DNA from: Chitinophaga polysaccharea
GTDB lineage: Bacteria > Bacteroidota > Bacteroidia > Chitinophagales > Chitinophagaceae
Direction: 5' to 3'
DNA: 64,000 nucleotides
NCBI RefSeq assembly: GCF_902150045.1
Contig: NZ_CABFVU010000005.1
Coordinates: 372,001-436,000 of the forward strand
The notes below the pieces were generated by a model that had not been told where the DNA came from, did no database searches, and saw only the letters and a program-made list of their open reading frames with translations. Positions 54,446 through 62,786 of the stretch are shown here, in pieces (positions within the stretch are counted from its first letter, which is position 1; each line of letters opens with the position of its first letter). Both the position numbers and the translations under genes were made by a program.

Positions 54446-55492
54446 TCAATCTTTTATTACATAAACATTGGCATTCATGCCGGCCGACAGCTTAGCAAGT
54501 TTTTCAGGTGTATCGGTCAGTTTGATACGAACAGGGATCCGTTGTATGATTTTAACAAAATTACCTGTGGCATTATCAGGCGGAAGGAGCGAATAACGGG
54601 AACCGGTGGTGGGAGAAAGGGATTCAATCAATCCATTGAACTTTTCACCCGGAAACGCATCTACTTCAACAGCTACTTTCTGACCTGATCTGAAGGTACT
54701 GATCTGTGTTTCTTTGAAGTTGGCAATGGCCCATTTTTCTTCCGACCTGTTCACTAAAAAAGCCAATGTTTGCCCGGGTTGTATCAATTGTCCCTCCTGG
54801 ATGGTCTTTTTACCCACTTGTCCGTCAAACGGCGCGGTGATCACCGTATATTTAATATCCAGTTCCTGCCTTCCGAGTAAAGCTTCCTTGATCCTGATTT
54901 CCGCATCTATAGCAGAACGTTGTGCCCTGATGTCGTTTAGCCTGGATTCAGCTACCCGTAAGGAGGCCTCCGTTTGTTCATAATCAGATTGGGAGATGGC
55001 CAGCAACGAACTTACGTTATCAAATTTTTGTTGCGTCGCCGACTCGCCGGCCAGAAGATTTTTGTAGCGCTCGTATTCTTTCCGCTGCTGATCCAGTTTT
55101 GCCTTTGCGCCCGACAGTTGTGCTTTGATAACTGCAATGCTTTTGATCTGCGTTTCCTCACTGGCGGCCAGGATGGGTAATTTCGCGCCTGAGCTCTTCA
55201 ACTCTGCCGATGCAGCGTCTCTTTTCAGCCTGTATTCATCAGGTTCTATAACAACAAGCGTATCGCCCTTTTTAACCTGCTGATTGTCCTGGTAATAAAT
55301 TTTACTGATGTAACCACCTACTTTCGCGTTTACAGGCGACAGGTAAGCATCTATTTGTGCATCATTGGTTTGTTCATACCGGTAACCTCTGAAGAGATAT
55401 ACGCCTCCCCATATAATGAATGCGACCAATAAGGCGATTCCCAGGTATTGGGTGATGATTACTATCATTCTATCTGTTTTATTGCTATTCAT
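54446..55492 (-). CDS. HlyD/EmrA-type membrane fusion protein
   Basis: A 348-residue periplasmic adaptor with one N-terminal membrane helix (about 10-30, IITQYLGIALLVAFIIWGGV). The biotinyl-lipoyl motif VNAKVGGYISKIYYQDNQQV, a long coiled-coil hairpin (about 85-200) and the second half VITAPFDGQVGKKTIQEGQL are typical. It links the MFS pump and the TolC protein. The gene is 10 bases downstream of tolC and its stop is 2 bases before the MFS start. Confidence 0.94.
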   Translation of the reverse strand: MNSNKTDRMIVIITQYLGIALLVAFIIWGGVYLFRGYRYEQTNDAQIDAYLSPVNAKVGGYISKIYYQDNQQVKKGDTLVVIEPDEYRLKRDAASAELKSSGAKLPILAASEETQIKSIAVIKAQLSGAKAKLDQQRKEYERYKNLLAGESATQQKFDNVSSLLAISQSDYEQTEASLRVAESRLNDIRAQRSAIDAEIRIKEALLGRQELDIKYTVITAPFDGQVGKKTIQEGQLIQPGQTLAFLVNRSEEKWAIANFKETQISTFRSGQKVAVEVDAFPGEKFNGLIESLSPTTGSRYSLLPPDNATGNFVKIIQRIPVRIKLTDTPEKLAKLSAGMNANVYVIKD

Positions 55493-55502
55493 AGTTTTTA
55501 TA

Positions 55503-56837
55503 TTAAAGTATTCCTGTTATTGCCAATAGCCTGATATGACTCAGTTTTACATTCACCTGTGCGGTAGTTAAATTGAATTTTGCTTCAAGAAGCTCATTTT
55601 CCGCATCCAGAAGATCGGTCAGAAGTGACTCCTGGTTCAGGTAACTGTTCCTGATCACCCTGACCGTTTCAGTGCTCATTGCTATATTTTTTTCTGCCGT
55701 TGCTACACTTTCCAAAGCCTGTTGCTGCTGCAGGTAAGCTTCATTAACCTCTATGGCGATCTCATCTTTCTTTCTGCCGGCCTTTTCTTTTGCCTCTTCT
55801 TTTATAACTTTTGCATGGGCTATGGAATGCTTGCTTCTATATAGGTTATCAATAGAGAACTGTACCCTGACTCCTGTTTGCCCAAACCCCCATAAGTCGT
55901 TGGAGTAAGGATAGAAGGATATCTGGGGATAAGTATAATTGTAATTGGAATACAATGAAACGCTGGGAAGCAAAGTGGATTTTACCTGTTTGATATTCAT
56001 GTCACTTAACCTGATATCGCTGTTTACGATCCTGTACGAAGGAGATTGATTAAGCGCTATGTCCAGATAGTCGCCGTACCCGGCGTCTTTTGCAGTATCC
56101 GGGCTGAAGCTGTCCTGGTAAGGGATATCCAGCAATTGCTCACTATTACGCCCCATAAGTATATTCAGCTTTTGTTTGATGTTATCAATTTTCTTTTGAA
56201 CATCTGAGAGGCTTAGTTCCAGCTGCGATAGTTTAACCGAAGTCCTTAATACATCACTTTTCATCGCAATGCCATTCTTATGCAGGTTTTCTATCATCGC
56301 TATCTGCTTTTTTTCTGCGAAAATTTCCGCGGAAATAAAATCGCGGAAATGAAGGAACTTATACAGGTCGAAATAGGCAACAGCGGCATTATATTTTACA
56401 TTGCTCTTTTGCAGATCAAATTCATATTGTTTGCGTGTTTCCTCTTCCTGCCTGATCCTGATATTTCTCCGGTCTTTTCCACCGTTAAAGAGATTAACAT
56501 TAAAATTATAGCCAACGCCATATCCATAACCGGAAACAGGTACGTTCTGCGGGGAAGAGAACAGGCCGTTGTTGTAAATAAGGAATTTTGAGTTAAGCTT
56601 CAAATCTCCTCCTGCATACAGTTCCGGCAAAAGATCATCTTTTGCTTCAAGCACACTTATTTTACTCTCTGCAACATATAAAAGGGAGAGTTTTAATTGA
56701 CGGTTACCAGCTGTCACAGCTTTCCAGATCTCCTCCAAAGTAAATACCTGTGCAGTATCAGGTGACTGGGCTTCGACAGGTTGCACGGATATAAATGTGA
56801 TGATCGCTAAATTTAATATTGATTTACAGAGATTCAT
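55503..56837 (-). CDS. TolC family outer-membrane efflux protein
   Basis: A 444-residue protein with a signal peptide ending PVEAQ (about 24). Two repeats of long alpha-helical hairpins (KSDVLRTSVKLSQLELSLSD, EIAIEVNEAYLQQQQALESV) and internal beta segments match TolC. It provides the outer-membrane exit for the MFS/HlyD pump. Its start codon overlaps the stop of the small protein gene by four bases (ATGA), so the two are coupled. Confidence 0.94.
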   Translation of the reverse strand: MNLCKSILNLAIITFISVQPVEAQSPDTAQVFTLEEIWKAVTAGNRQLKLSLLYVAESKISVLEAKDDLLPELYAGGDLKLNSKFLIYNNGLFSSPQNVPVSGYGYGVGYNFNVNLFNGGKDRRNIRIRQEEETRKQYEFDLQKSNVKYNAAVAYFDLYKFLHFRDFISAEIFAEKKQIAMIENLHKNGIAMKSDVLRTSVKLSQLELSLSDVQKKIDNIKQKLNILMGRNSEQLLDIPYQDSFSPDTAKDAGYGDYLDIALNQSPSYRIVNSDIRLSDMNIKQVKSTLLPSVSLYSNYNYTYPQISFYPYSNDLWGFGQTGVRVQFSIDNLYRSKHSIAHAKVIKEEAKEKAGRKKDEIAIEVNEAYLQQQQALESVATAEKNIAMSTETVRVIRNSYLNQESLLTDLLDAENELLEAKFNLTTAQVNVKLSHIRLLAITGIL

Positions 56838-57082
56838 TTAGTTGTGTTTTGGTAAGTATTTTTATGCTTTGATATGCCGGGGAACAGGCTCTTTACCATC
56901 TTTATTAACTCATCCATGGCAAAGGAGAGGTCAGCCACCGGTATAAAAGGATTGGAATATGCGGAAAGGATATAAAAGTCTGGTGTATTGAATTCGTTTG
57001 CTGATGGCTGTGTTTTATCATCATGATCTTTACGGCGCTTATTGGGCGCCGCGCTGTTTTGCTTACTTGTTTTCTGTTTCAT
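56834..57082 (-). CDS. Small protein at the head of the efflux operon
   Basis: An 82-residue protein from ATG 57082 (MKQKTSKQNSAAP), with no signal peptide or membrane helix. The N-terminus is strongly basic and polar (NKRRKDHDDKTQ); the C-terminal half has a hydrophobic helix pattern (FAMDELIKMVKSLFPGISK). I do not recognise a family. ATGA coupling to tolC indicates real translation. A -7-like box TAGTTTTG lies on the minus strand at 57116-57109, so this gene begins the operon and may be a regulator or chaperone of the pump. Confidence 0.72.
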   Translation of the reverse strand: MKQKTSKQNSAAPNKRRKDHDDKTQPSANEFNTPDFYILSAYSNPFIPVADLSFAMDELIKMVKSLFPGISKHKNTYQNTTK

Positions 57083-57108
57083 AATGAGCGTTATTAATAT
57101 TTTCATCA

Positions 57109-57116
57109 CAAAACTA
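57109..57116 (-). promoter_or_regulatory. -7 box of the efflux operon promoter
   Basis: On the minus strand TAGTTTTG matches TAnnTTTG, 26 bases upstream of the small-protein ATG. No clear TTG -33 element is visible, which fits a promoter that needs the adjacent AraC activator. Confidence 0.45.
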
Positions 57117-57162
57117 TTCTTATAGCCAGCCTGTCGTTTTATATAATAAGCCTATTTTTTGT

Positions 57163-57170
57163 TATTTTTG
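57163..57170 (+). promoter_or_regulatory. -7 box of the AraC regulator promoter
   Basis: TATTTTTG matches TAnnTTTG and ends five bases before the ATG at 57176, so the message would be close to leaderless. No clear -33 TTG is present. Confidence 0.4.
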
Positions 57171-57175
57171 GCCAT

Positions 57176-57964
57176 ATGAAACTTCTTAAGCGGGTAATCG
57201 CCAGTGTTGACCAGTATCCTGAATCGATTTTGGTGGTACGGCAACAAACAGAACAGCGGCTGCCATCGCACCAGCACGATAAAGCCCAGTTGTTACTGGT
57301 GTTTGGGGGTATTGCCTACCTGCAAACAAGAGAAAGGGATTTCTATATTCCGTCCAACCATTATCTCTGGATCCCGAAAAATTATCCTCATAACCTGATG
57401 TTTAATACACAGGATCTGCATATCATTAATATTTATTTCCCGGGAAAAAGTTTGGGTGGCTTCTATGATGAAATGGGCATTTACCCGGTCAGTAAACTGC
57501 TTTCCGAAATGTTATCCTTCAGTGAAAAATGGCAGGGTAATTATTTTAAGGGATCATGGGAATACAGTTTTTTAAATACCCTGAAGCATCTTCTTCCCAA
57601 AGAGGATCTTAAAAAATTCTCGATTCAGCTGCCTACTACAGACGATCAGCGGCTCAATACTATTTTAGATCGTTTAAGGGCCACTCTGAACGAAAACATT
57701 ACCTTGGAAGAAACAGCAAAACAATCCGGGATCAGTGTCAGAAGTCTGACCAGGCTATTCCAGACAAAACTCCGGATAACATTTATCCAGTATGTAAAAA
57801 TGCTCAGGATTATCCGGGCAATTGAACTGATTAAAGATGGCAACCTGAATATGACGGATATTGCCTATGAGGTGGGGTATTCCAATATATCTGCTTTTAG
57901 CAATAACTTTCAGCAATTGACCAACATGAGGCCAACTGAATTCAAAGCCATGTCTTCAAAATAG
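57176..57964 (+). CDS. AraC family regulator of the efflux operon
   Basis: A 262-residue AraC protein with an N-terminal cupin (QRLPSHQHDKAQLLLVFGGI, ESILVVRQQT) and a two-HTH C-terminus (LEETAKQSGISVRSLTRLFQ, about 180-200; MTDIAYEVGYSNISAFSNNF, about 227-247). It is divergent from the small protein/TolC/HlyD/MFS operon with 93 bases between start codons and is the likely activator of that operon. Ligand unknown. Confidence 0.93.
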   Translation: MKLLKRVIASVDQYPESILVVRQQTEQRLPSHQHDKAQLLLVFGGIAYLQTRERDFYIPSNHYLWIPKNYPHNLMFNTQDLHIINIYFPGKSLGGFYDEMGIYPVSKLLSEMLSFSEKWQGNYFKGSWEYSFLNTLKHLLPKEDLKKFSIQLPTTDDQRLNTILDRLRATLNENITLEETAKQSGISVRSLTRLFQTKLRITFIQYVKMLRIIRAIELIKDGNLNMTDIAYEVGYSNISAFSNNFQQLTNMRPTEFKAMSSK

Positions 57965-57974
57965 ATGCAGGGCT

Positions 57975-57997
57975 CCCTGCCCGGACCAGGGGCAGGG
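57975..57997. terminator. Hairpin terminator after the AraC gene
   Basis: CCCTGCCC (57975-57982) pairs with GGGCAGGG (57990-57997) around a 7-base loop, just past the AraC stop and in front of the convergent small gene. Confidence 0.6.
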
Positions 57998-58046
57998 GAA
58001 GATAACATGTTCGGGAAATTAATTATATTTATCCTGTAGCAACAGG

Positions 58047-58271
58047 TCATGAATTATTTTTCGCCAGCCAGGTCTCTATGGCGGCGCCTATAGCGGCAGT
58101 AAGAGTGGTTTCATTATCCTTGCCCTGCTCAAACCAGTGGTTAGCCCCTTCATTGTCCTGCCGCTTTTCCAGGTAAATTGTTTTTTCAGGAAGACGAACA
58201 ATAAATACATCTTCATCACGGCGTGTAACCCCTGTTTCGTGATTGTTGAGTTGTATGCTGAAGCTGTCCAT
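58047..58271 (-). CDS. Small protein of unknown function
   Basis: A 74-residue protein from ATG 58271 (MDSFSIQLNNHETG); an 11-residue longer form starts at 58304. The sequence DEDVFIVRLPEKTIYLEKRQ and TLTAAIGAAIETWLAKNN suggests a compact alpha/beta fold with a C-terminal helix. I do not recognise the family. No RNA feature or repeat is visible around it. Confidence 0.6.
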   Translation of the reverse strand: MDSFSIQLNNHETGVTRRDEDVFIVRLPEKTIYLEKRQDNEGANHWFEQGKDNETTLTAAIGAAIETWLAKNNS

Positions 58272-58394
58272 AGTTACAAAGTTTATTTTTTGGGGTACAA
58301 TCATTATGCCTCATGTGTGCCGGTTGGTCCTTTTTTTGTTTCTTCGCAGTTGAGTCCTCTTTATTCTATTAAACAAGACCAATAAAATGTGCGT

Positions 58395-58874
58395 ATGATC
58401 ATTAAAGAGTTACCTGTTGTCATTGAAACCCCAAAAGGGAGTAGTGAAAAATACGATTATGACCCTGTATCCAGGTTCTTTGTGCTCAATAAAATATTGC
58501 CTGCCGGTATGGTTTTTCCCTATGATTTTGGTTTTATCCTTGGGACCAGGGGAGCAGATGGAGATCCGCTGGACGTGATGGTGATCTCTGAATTCAAAAG
58601 TTTTCCTGGCTGCCTGATCAAATGCCGTTTGCTGGGCGCTATAAAAGCCGAGCAAAAGGAAAGGGACGGCACAGTGGTACGGAACGACCGCTACATAGCG
58701 GTGCCCGTAGTATCAAAAGTGTTTAAGGGAATAGATGCGGTGGCCCCCCAAACCATCCGGGAAATAGAACACTTTTTTATTTCTTATAATGAGCAGGAAG
58801 GAAAACAGTTCACCCCGTTGGGATATATAGAAGCAGCTCCTGCCTATGAACAGATAAAATTCCCTGAAAAATGA
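58395..58874 (+). CDS. ppa: Inorganic pyrophosphatase, family I
   Basis: A 159-residue enzyme (an in-frame GTG at 58389 would add two residues). The catalytic motif DGDPLDVMV (Asp55, Asp57, Asp60) and the conserved GSSEKYDYDP and FPYDFGFIL are in place. It hydrolyses pyrophosphate to phosphate in the cytoplasm with Mg2+. Its stop overlaps the start of the DUF421 gene by four bases (ATGA). Family I enzymes are usually about 175 residues, so this is a compact version. Confidence 0.92.
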   Translation: MIIKELPVVIETPKGSSEKYDYDPVSRFFVLNKILPAGMVFPYDFGFILGTRGADGDPLDVMVISEFKSFPGCLIKCRLLGAIKAEQKERDGTVVRNDRYIAVPVVSKVFKGIDAVAPQTIREIEHFFISYNEQEGKQFTPLGYIEAAPAYEQIKFPEK

Positions 58875-59362
58875 ATACCGTGGCTACGCTGTGGGGACAA
58901 GGCGATCAGTTGGACGTTCTGCAGATGTCTGTAAGGGCGGTAGTCATGTATTTTGTAGCCCTGGTCCTTATCAGGCTGGGCGGCATGCGTATTTTTGGTA
59001 AAAAGTCTGCTTTCGACACGATTATTGTAATCATGATGGGAGCAGTACTGGCCAGGGTAATTGTGGGCGCTTCGCCGTTTAAAGGAACTGTAGCTGCTGC
59101 CTCCGTTATGGTGGCCATTAACAAGGCCCTGGCCTGGATGTCTTTGAAAAGTAGTACTGTCAACCGTCTGGTGAAAGGAAAGCCCCTGCTGTTGTACGAT
59201 GCAGGGGAAATTAAATGGGAAAACATGAACAAGGCCTGTCTTAGCAAAACCGATCTGATGGAAAGCCTCAGGCTGGAAACACTGAAGGGCTCGCTGACAG
59301 ATGTAGCGCAGGCGTACATGGAAACGAACGGAAGAATAAGTTTCATATTGAAACCGGAGTAA
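58871..59362 (+). CDS. DUF421 (YetF-like) membrane protein
   Basis: A 163-residue protein with two to three membrane helices in the first 90 residues (AVVMYFVALVLIRLGGMRIF, TIIVIMMGAVLARVIVGASP), including the family motif GKKSAFD. A soluble C-terminal DUF421 domain (KGKPLLLYDAGEIKWENMNK) follows. Its function is not established. Coupled to ppa through the ATGA overlap. Confidence 0.88.
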   Translation: MNTVATLWGQGDQLDVLQMSVRAVVMYFVALVLIRLGGMRIFGKKSAFDTIIVIMMGAVLARVIVGASPFKGTVAAASVMVAINKALAWMSLKSSTVNRLVKGKPLLLYDAGEIKWENMNKACLSKTDLMESLRLETLKGSLTDVAQAYMETNGRISFILKPE

Positions 59363-59473
59363 ATGAAAACTGTGCATTTTATTACACGCTTTTTATAGTT
59401 GGTTGTGGAATTTTAATGGCATCCCTTTAGCAAGGATCAACCAGTATTTTTTTAGGATCTTATATTTTATACC

Positions 59474-62083
59474 ATGATGAATGCCCCCACAAAGGCAAAA
59501 TTGAGTGAACCGGCCGCCGCGTTAAATGGGTTTCCTCCCGGCGGGGAAACAGGTGAACTGATCCGTTCTTTCAATTGGGCCGCTACACCACTGGGTTCTG
59601 CGGACCAGTGGTCGCAAAGTTTAAAGACCTGTGTCCAGATTTTACTTTCTTCTGCACACCCTATGCTGTTATGCTGGGGAAACGAAAGTATTCTTATATA
59701 TAATGATGCATGCAGGGAACTGCTTGGCAATCAGCATCCCTTGTCCATGGGACAGCCTGCCGTAACGGTATGGCCAGCCCTATGGTCGGCCGCCCAGCCT
59801 TCCCCTGAAGGTGCTCCCGCAAATGTTCCGCAGCTACAACTGGTGAAACCCGACGGAAGCAGCTGCAGCTTCAATGGCAGCCCCGTAAAGGATGATACCG
59901 GCGATACAGGGTTCCTGTTCATGGGCGCCACACAGCATAACGGGAACGCCCCCTCGTTTGTTAAAACAGACCTTACCGTTTTCACCAGGGAATTACTGGA
60001 ACAGCTGGATCCGGTGATCCGCGAATCAGGGTTAACCCTTGTGATTAACCTGGATACACTTCCGGAAGATGTATATATAGACAGGGACATTTGGGAGCAG
60101 ATCGTATTGTCGCTACTTACTAACGCCCTCAGCTATACGCTGCAGGGAGGCGTGGCGGTAAGGCTTACCCAGGAGGGCAACCGTGTAATGCTTTCCGTTG
60201 CAGACACCGGCATCGGTATTACCCCCGGACTGTTATCAGAGATCCGGACGGCGTTGCAGGAGCCAGCCCGTTACCGTCGTGGATTAAACCAGGTAAACGA
60301 AGGCTTATTGGTTCATGGCGGCGAGCTGCATATCGACAGCATCCCCGCCCAGGGTACCACCTGTACCGTATCCATCCCCGCAGGCTATGCCCACTTACCT
60401 GCATCTCAAATCCTTCATAATCCGGCCGCGGTACATAAAGCTTATCATGGCTACCTGCCCGGCATGGCCGCCGATATCCGGAGGTGCCGGGAAAAGCTCC
60501 GCCTGCAGCATGCAGGAACGCATTACCGGCAGTTGCTGGAAGCATTACCCGCAGCAGTATACACCTGCGATAAAGAAGGACGGGTACTCCTCTTTAATAA
60601 TGCAGCCGTTAATTTGTGGGGCAGAACCCCCGTGGCAGGATCCGATATGTGGTGTGGCTCCTGGAAAATATTTGAGCCGGACGGCATTACACCCGTGGAA
60701 CTGGATAGCTGCCCCATGGCAGAAGCCATTAAAGGCGGTAAGCCAGTGAGGGGAAAAGTGATCATGGTGGAAAGGCCCGATGGCACCCGGCGACTGGTAC
60801 AGCCATACCCGGATCCGCTTTTCGACAGCGCCGGCAACCTGGAAGGCGCAGTGAATATGCTGGTGGATATCACCGACCAAAAGAACGCGGAAGAGCACAT
60901 ATTCCGGCTGGCCGCTATCGTGGAATCTTCCGACGACGCCATCATCAGTAAAACGCTGGAAGGCATCATCACCAGCTGGAACCCGGCCGCAGAGCGGTTG
61001 TTCGGGTATAAGGCCGAAGAAGTGAAAGGAAAGCCCATTACCATTATCATTCCTGAAGACAGGCTCGAGGAAGAGCCAAAGATCATTGAACAACTCCGCG
61101 CAGGAAAAAGGGTGGAGCATTTTGAAACAAAGCGCCGCAGAAAAAATGGAGAACTGATCGACATCTCCCTCACTATCTCCCCCATAAAAGATATACACGG
61201 AAATGTGATCGGCGCATCAAAAATAGCCCGGGATATTTCCCAGCAACAGAAAATGTTCCTGGCGCTCCAGGAAAGCGAAGCCCAGTACATGCAACTGGCG
61301 GTACGGTTGGAAGCCATGGTGGAACAGCGTACCAAAGAGCTGGTGGAGGCAAATTTCTTCCTCGAAAAATCAAACAGGGAACTGGAACAGTTTGCCTATG
61401 TGACCAGCCATGATCTGCAGGAGCCCCTCCGCAAGATCCACACCTTTGCCGGCATGTTGTACAACGTGAATAAAGATATCCTTTCGGATACCTCGAGGAT
61501 GTATCTTGATAAGGTGATGCACAGCGCCAAACGTATGTCAATGCTGATCAGTGAACTGCTGGATTACTCGCGCCTGATTCACGTAAAGGATCCTTTTGTG
61601 GAAACAGATCTTAACGAGATCCTGAAGAATGTATTAACAGATTTTGAAGTGCTGATTGACAGGCAGGAGGTAACCATTGCCGCAGAAGAGCTGCCCCGGC
61701 TGGCTGTAAGCCCCCTGCAAATGAACCAGCTGTTTCATAACCTCATAGGCAACGCCATCAAGTTTGTGTCGCCCGCAAGAAAACCGCTGATCCGTATCTA
61801 TGCAACACCCCTGAGCCATGAAGAAGTGCTTGCGCTTCCCGGCCTCGACAGCACACTGAACTACTGTGCTATCATTGTATCGGATAATGGTATCGGGTTC
61901 GACCAGGTATATGCGGAAAAGATCTTCCAGATCTTCCAGCGATTGAACGATCGTACTACATATGAAGGAACAGGAATAGGACTGGCCCTGTGTAATAAAA
62001 TTGCCCTCAATCATAAGGGAGGCATATACGCTACCGGCGTACCGGATGCAGGAGCTGTTTTTAAAGTAGTGTTGCCTGCATAG
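59474..62083 (+). CDS. Multidomain PAS sensor histidine kinase with two ATPase-like domains
   Basis: An 869-residue cytoplasmic kinase with no signal peptide or membrane helices. Order: N-terminal PAS-like module (about 20-150; WAATPLGSADQWSQSLKT); a HATPase_c-like domain at about 165-310 with an N box (Asn217 in SLLTNALSYT) and G1 (DTGIGI at Asp244) but without a proper G2 loop; PAS domain about 350-465 (AVYTCDKEGRVLLFNNAAVN); PAS domain about 475-590 with a C-terminal linker; HisKA with His646 in YVTSHDLQEPLRKIHTFAG; HATPase_c with NQLFHNLIGNAIKFVSP, DNGIGF and GTGIGLALCNKIALNH. The first ATPase-like domain is degenerate. The response regulator at 62265 follows on the same strand. Confidence 0.9.
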   Translation: MMNAPTKAKLSEPAAALNGFPPGGETGELIRSFNWAATPLGSADQWSQSLKTCVQILLSSAHPMLLCWGNESILIYNDACRELLGNQHPLSMGQPAVTVWPALWSAAQPSPEGAPANVPQLQLVKPDGSSCSFNGSPVKDDTGDTGFLFMGATQHNGNAPSFVKTDLTVFTRELLEQLDPVIRESGLTLVINLDTLPEDVYIDRDIWEQIVLSLLTNALSYTLQGGVAVRLTQEGNRVMLSVADTGIGITPGLLSEIRTALQEPARYRRGLNQVNEGLLVHGGELHIDSIPAQGTTCTVSIPAGYAHLPASQILHNPAAVHKAYHGYLPGMAADIRRCREKLRLQHAGTHYRQLLEALPAAVYTCDKEGRVLLFNNAAVNLWGRTPVAGSDMWCGSWKIFEPDGITPVELDSCPMAEAIKGGKPVRGKVIMVERPDGTRRLVQPYPDPLFDSAGNLEGAVNMLVDITDQKNAEEHIFRLAAIVESSDDAIISKTLEGIITSWNPAAERLFGYKAEEVKGKPITIIIPEDRLEEEPKIIEQLRAGKRVEHFETKRRRKNGELIDISLTISPIKDIHGNVIGASKIARDISQQQKMFLALQESEAQYMQLAVRLEAMVEQRTKELVEANFFLEKSNRELEQFAYVTSHDLQEPLRKIHTFAGMLYNVNKDILSDTSRMYLDKVMHSAKRMSMLISELLDYSRLIHVKDPFVETDLNEILKNVLTDFEVLIDRQEVTIAAEELPRLAVSPLQMNQLFHNLIGNAIKFVSPARKPLIRIYATPLSHEEVLALPGLDSTLNYCAIIVSDNGIGFDQVYAEKIFQIFQRLNDRTTYEGTGIGLALCNKIALNHKGGIYATGVPDAGAVFKVVLPA

Positions 62084-62264
62084 GAAGTGTTGTGTTTTTG
62101 TTAATTGTGTTTGTTTTCCGGAGAATGCGGCATTAATCCCGGCGGCTGATTTTTTCGGGAACATTTCCTGCTGTACTTTTGCAACAGTTACAACTTTTCT
62201 TTTTCCTCGTTTGTTTCATAGTACGAATTGTTATCGATTTATCCTACCATTAAAATGCCCTGCA

Positions 62265-62780
62265 ATGAGAGAGAAATTAATCAGCTTACTAATTGGTCCG
62301 GATCGCGACCGGCGTAACCAGTTCTATCTTGCACTGGATCTTTTGAATGTGAGCAAAGCCTGCATAGCGCAGGATAATACCAGTAAAGCACTGGACTATC
62401 TCAAAAAACACCCCAACCTTAACCCGGACTATATCTTTTTAGACAGCCTGCTGCCGTCAGATGAAACGCCCCGGTTTTTAAAGGAACTGAGAAAGATAAA
62501 ACGCCTGGTACAGGTGCCTGTTATCTGGTATGCCGCCTCCTTTGATGCCGATCAGCAACTGGCTATACGGGAAGCAGGTTTTGCCGCCGGCCTGGCCAAG
62601 CAAGGCGATGTACATAAGCTGAAAGGAAACCTCCAGGTGCTTTTCCGGAGTGAACTGCATGAAACCGCAGTGCCGGACGAAACCTCTGCGGCTGCCCGCT
62701 TTAAAATGAAGATGAAGGAGATGTTACTGCAAACCCAGTCTTTACTGGAAGTACCGGAACACCTGCTCACACATTCCTGA
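62265..62780 (+). CDS. Response regulator receiver protein with substituted switch residue
   Basis: A 171-residue protein from ATG 62265; a longer frame starts at 62211. The receiver domain has the acidic pair near GPDRD (Asp12-Asp14), phosphoacceptor Asp60 in YIFLDSLLP, and the conserved lysine Lys102 in GLAKQ. The switch Thr/Ser is replaced by alanine in PVIWYAAS (Ala90). A C-terminal helical tail of about 45 residues (SAAARFKMKMKEMLLQTQSL) has no DNA-binding domain. It lies 181 bases after the large kinase, so the two probably form a pair. Rcp-like single-domain receivers are the nearest group. Confidence 0.85.
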   Translation: MREKLISLLIGPDRDRRNQFYLALDLLNVSKACIAQDNTSKALDYLKKHPNLNPDYIFLDSLLPSDETPRFLKELRKIKRLVQVPVIWYAASFDADQQLAIREAGFAAGLAKQGDVHKLKGNLQVLFRSELHETAVPDETSAAARFKMKMKEMLLQTQSLLEVPEHLLTHS

Positions 62781-62786
62781 TCCGCT

